64,000 nucleotides of DNA from Rufibacter latericius (GTDB lineage: Bacteria > Bacteroidota > Bacteroidia > Cytophagales > Hymenobacteraceae): NCBI RefSeq assembly GCF_003721515.1, contig NZ_RJJD01000005.1, forward strand, positions 310,001-374,000, read 5' to 3'. Every line of letters begins with the position of its first letter. The first letter of the stretch is position 1. Of this stretch, positions 62,523 to 64,000 are shown piece by piece. The position numbers and the translations under genes are program-made. A model generated the notes under the pieces. That model saw nothing but the letters and a program-made list of their open reading frames with translations. It made no database searches and had not been told where the DNA came from.

Positions 62523-63008
62523 TCAGATTTCCAGGTCCTGGCCGTACCGGATGCGCACATAGGTAACGTAGTCTGAGTTGATGGGCTCATGGCCCGCCAA
62601 ACGCAGTTCACGCGCTACCTGCCCGCGGTGGTAGGTGGCGTGGTTAATGGCGTGGGTAAGGATGTCCTGCACTTTGGTAGAGTAAGCCTTTCCTTGGGTG
62701 TTGGTGTACTCAATGGTGCGGTTCAGTTCGGCATCATCAGCGTTGGCATACAGGTCGGCCAGTGTCTGGGACGTTTGCTCGTGCAGTTGGTGCAATTCCT
62801 GCAGGCTGTGTCTCTGCAGAACCGTTACCGGGCTCTTGGTGCCCGTGATACGCGCAATCCAGATGGCTTGGGCATTAAGCACGTGGCTGAACATCAGCTG
62901 GGCATAGTCGGGCAGGTCTCCTTCAATGCGGTCAAGGCTTTTTAGCACGCGCCAGTTGGCCCATACATTATATTCAGTGAGGTTTCTAAGAACGTCGTTT
63001 GTAGTCAT
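62523..63008 (-). CDS. DinB family protein
   Basis: A 161-residue four-helix-bundle protein of the DinB/YfiT superfamily. Three histidines suited for metal binding: His in LMFSHVLNAQAIW (near 42), His in LTHAINHATYHRGQ (two, near 135-142). Such enzymes include thiol transferases and metal-dependent hydrolases; the exact reaction of this member is unknown. It is leftward, with a leader of roughly 100 bases. Confidence 0.86.
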   Translation of the reverse strand: MTTNDVLRNLTEYNVWANWRVLKSLDRIEGDLPDYAQLMFSHVLNAQAIWIARITGTKSPVTVLQRHSLQELHQLHEQTSQTLADLYANADDAELNRTIEYTNTQGKAYSTKVQDILTHAINHATYHRGQVARELRLAGHEPINSDYVTYVRIRYGQDLEI

Positions 63009-63111
63009 AGTTCAGGTAAATTGGGTCACAGAACAGGCTTTTGCCTTTCAGAATCGGGCAAAAGTAGTAAACGTGGCGTTCAGAAAGAATGTTTAGGTAT
63101 ACTTATTCCAT

Positions 63112-63486
63112 TCAGGCCCATAAGTACGGCAGAAACACCAGCAACCCGGCAATAGCCGAGGTAAGGGAAGCCACCAGCACCGCTCCGGCGGCTATGTCCT
63201 TGGCTTTGCCCGCCAGCGGATGGCGTTCCGGCGAAACCAGGTTCACCACCACCTCCAGGGCTGTATTGAAGAGCTCGGCCATCCAGACTAGGCCGATGGC
63301 AAAACAAATGACCACCCACTCCATGGAACTCAGGCCCAGGTAAAACCCCGCTGCCACCACTATCCCCGCCGACAACACATGCCACCGCAGGTTGATCTCG
63401 GAGCGGAAAGCGGCTGTGATTCCCTTCAGGGCATACCCGAAACTGTTTAAGCGCCTCCGGATAAAAGTGGGTTGTTGTCTTTCCAT
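63112..63486 (-). CDS. dgkA: Diacylglycerol kinase
   Basis: A 124-residue three-helix membrane kinase that recycles diacylglycerol (or undecaprenol) to phosphatidate (or undecaprenyl phosphate). The signature WMAELFNTALEVVVNLV (ELxNTA(I/L)E) is complete, and the N-terminal amphipathic helix and three hydrophobic segments fit DgkA (E. coli 122 residues). The overlapping frame at 63080-63508 is a shadow. Confidence 0.92.
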   Translation of the reverse strand: MERQQPTFIRRRLNSFGYALKGITAAFRSEINLRWHVLSAGIVVAAGFYLGLSSMEWVVICFAIGLVWMAELFNTALEVVVNLVSPERHPLAGKAKDIAAGAVLVASLTSAIAGLLVFLPYLWA

Positions 63487-63560
63487 TTGGGGTTCTTACG
63501 CAAGGCAAGCGCAGTAGGTGGTTCTGTTACATGAGGCATCTTGCCTGTTTTTCTCAACAC

Positions 63561-63595
63561 GCTTTTTAGGTGATTTCCTGAAAACGGCCTAAAAA
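63561..63595 (-). repeat. Palindrome-family copy after the acyltransferase gene
   Basis: TTTTTAGG (63563-63570) pairs with CCTAAAAA (63588-63595) around TGATTTCCTGAAAACGG, 33 bases after the stop of the leftward acyltransferase gene. Confidence 0.7.
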
Positions 63596-63628
63596 TAGAT
63601 TTCCAATCTGAGAGAAGCAGGCACTACA

Positions 63629-64000
63629 TCACACTTTGATGATGATGTTCTTTTTGTACATCACCCACAGAATGGCCATCCAGCAGAGAATCCAGGTGAG
63701 AGCCCAAGCCAATGAGGCATTGTGCGGACTTAGGTGCGGCGTGTAGAACGATTCGTAAAGAAAGGTCTTGCTGTCAACCTCGCCGGCTGCCGTGTCTACT
63801 TTAATCATAGACATGATCCTGGGGATAAGCCCCGAGAGGAAGAACACGGTGATGGCATTTACGCCATAGACCAAAAACGGCGTAGTGAATCTCTGATAGC
63901 CTTTCACGTCAATGAGCCAGTAGCAGAGACCCAGGCCCAACATGGCAAGTCCAGCGGTGTATAATACGAAGGAGCTCGTCCAGAGGCTTTTGTTTATGGG
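63629..64000 (-). CDS. C-terminal part of a NagX/heparan acetyltransferase-like (DUF5009) membrane protein, cut by the window edge
   Basis: The last 123 residues of a larger protein. The frame is open to the edge; PINKSLWTSSFVLYTAG precedes the first in-window Met, and GLGLCYWLID, GVNAITVFFLSGLIPRI follow, with at least three membrane segments. This matches the C-terminal end of the acyltransferase/heparan-alpha-glucosaminide N-acetyltransferase (NagX, DUF5009) family, typical of Bacteroidota polysaccharide use. The rest, probably around 250 residues, lies outside. Confidence 0.8.
   Translation of the reverse strand, partial: PINKSLWTSSFVLYTAGLAMLGLGLCYWLIDVKGYQRFTTPFLVYGVNAITVFFLSGLIPRIMSMIKVDTAAGEVDSKTFLYESFYTPHLSPHNASLAWALTWILCWMAILWVMYKKNIIIKV

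Noticed and set aside
1-64000. tRNA, rRNA, tmRNA, SRP RNA, riboswitch and CRISPR searches by eye
   Set aside because: No tRNA T-arm pattern, tmRNA tag, TPP or cobalamin core, or regularly spaced direct repeats were seen. A covariance search would be decisive.

Overview
The window is a 64 kb piece of chromosome from a member of the phylum Bacteroidota, most likely the family Hymenobacteraceae (Rufibacter/Pontibacter-like; the genus is a guess). Pointers are two type IX secretion/gliding genes (gldJ and a porP/sprF homologue), a TonB-dependent receptor paired with a DUF4249 lipoprotein, DUF4175, DUF5687 and head-GIN proteins, a promoter of the TTG/TAnnTTTG type, and almost no strong ribosome binding sites. 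Most of the DNA is of moderate GC (about half). It is densely coding and mostly housekeeping. I found no rRNA, tRNA, CRISPR array, phage or intact insertion sequence.

Layout. 0-10 kb: thioesterase, cardiolipin synthase, an inner-membrane hydrolase-like protein, a two-gene ABC exporter, an ECF sigma factor with a membrane partner, glutamate dehydrogenase and an M28 peptidase. 11-15 kb: a low-GC island with a secreted alkaline-phosphatase-superfamily lipoprotein facing a CotH-kinase lipoprotein, followed by an empty AT-rich stretch. 15-25 kb: HTTM/gamma-carboxylase-like protein, patatin-POTRA-barrel protein, lipoproteins, the TonB receptor/DUF4249 pair and a fasciclin protein. 25-41 kb: rhomboid protease, polyprenyl synthase, RNase R, a double-ABC peptide ATPase, LspA, IleRS, dipeptide epimerase and GlyRS. 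41-54 kb: Pit phosphate transporter, a 567-bp gap with clustered DnaA-like boxes, then the leftward run DUF4175 - ATPase - ybeY - mnmG - methyltransferase - Ig-like lipoprotein, with a perfect parS site just upstream of mnmG. 53-64 kb: xth, CMD protein, comF, gldJ, porP, AsmA, DUF4382, DinB, dgkA and the 3' end of a NagX-type acyltransferase.

The most interesting signals are these: (1) IleRS carries GIHH where class I synthetases have HxGH, the altered motif linked to mupirocin hyper-resistance in IleRS2 enzymes; (2) a perfect 16-bp parS and a candidate origin of replication lie within 5 kb of each other near mnmG/gidA; (3) about 25 imperfect palindromes of one family sit mostly just after stop codons. 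Their outer arms differ from copy to copy yet stay paired, and one copy lies inside the coding linker of an ABC protein; (4) a REP/BIME-like mosaic element occurs at two places; (5) three TAACAWT direct repeats, 10-11 bp apart, overlap the -33 box of the phosphate transporter gene, as a Pho box would.
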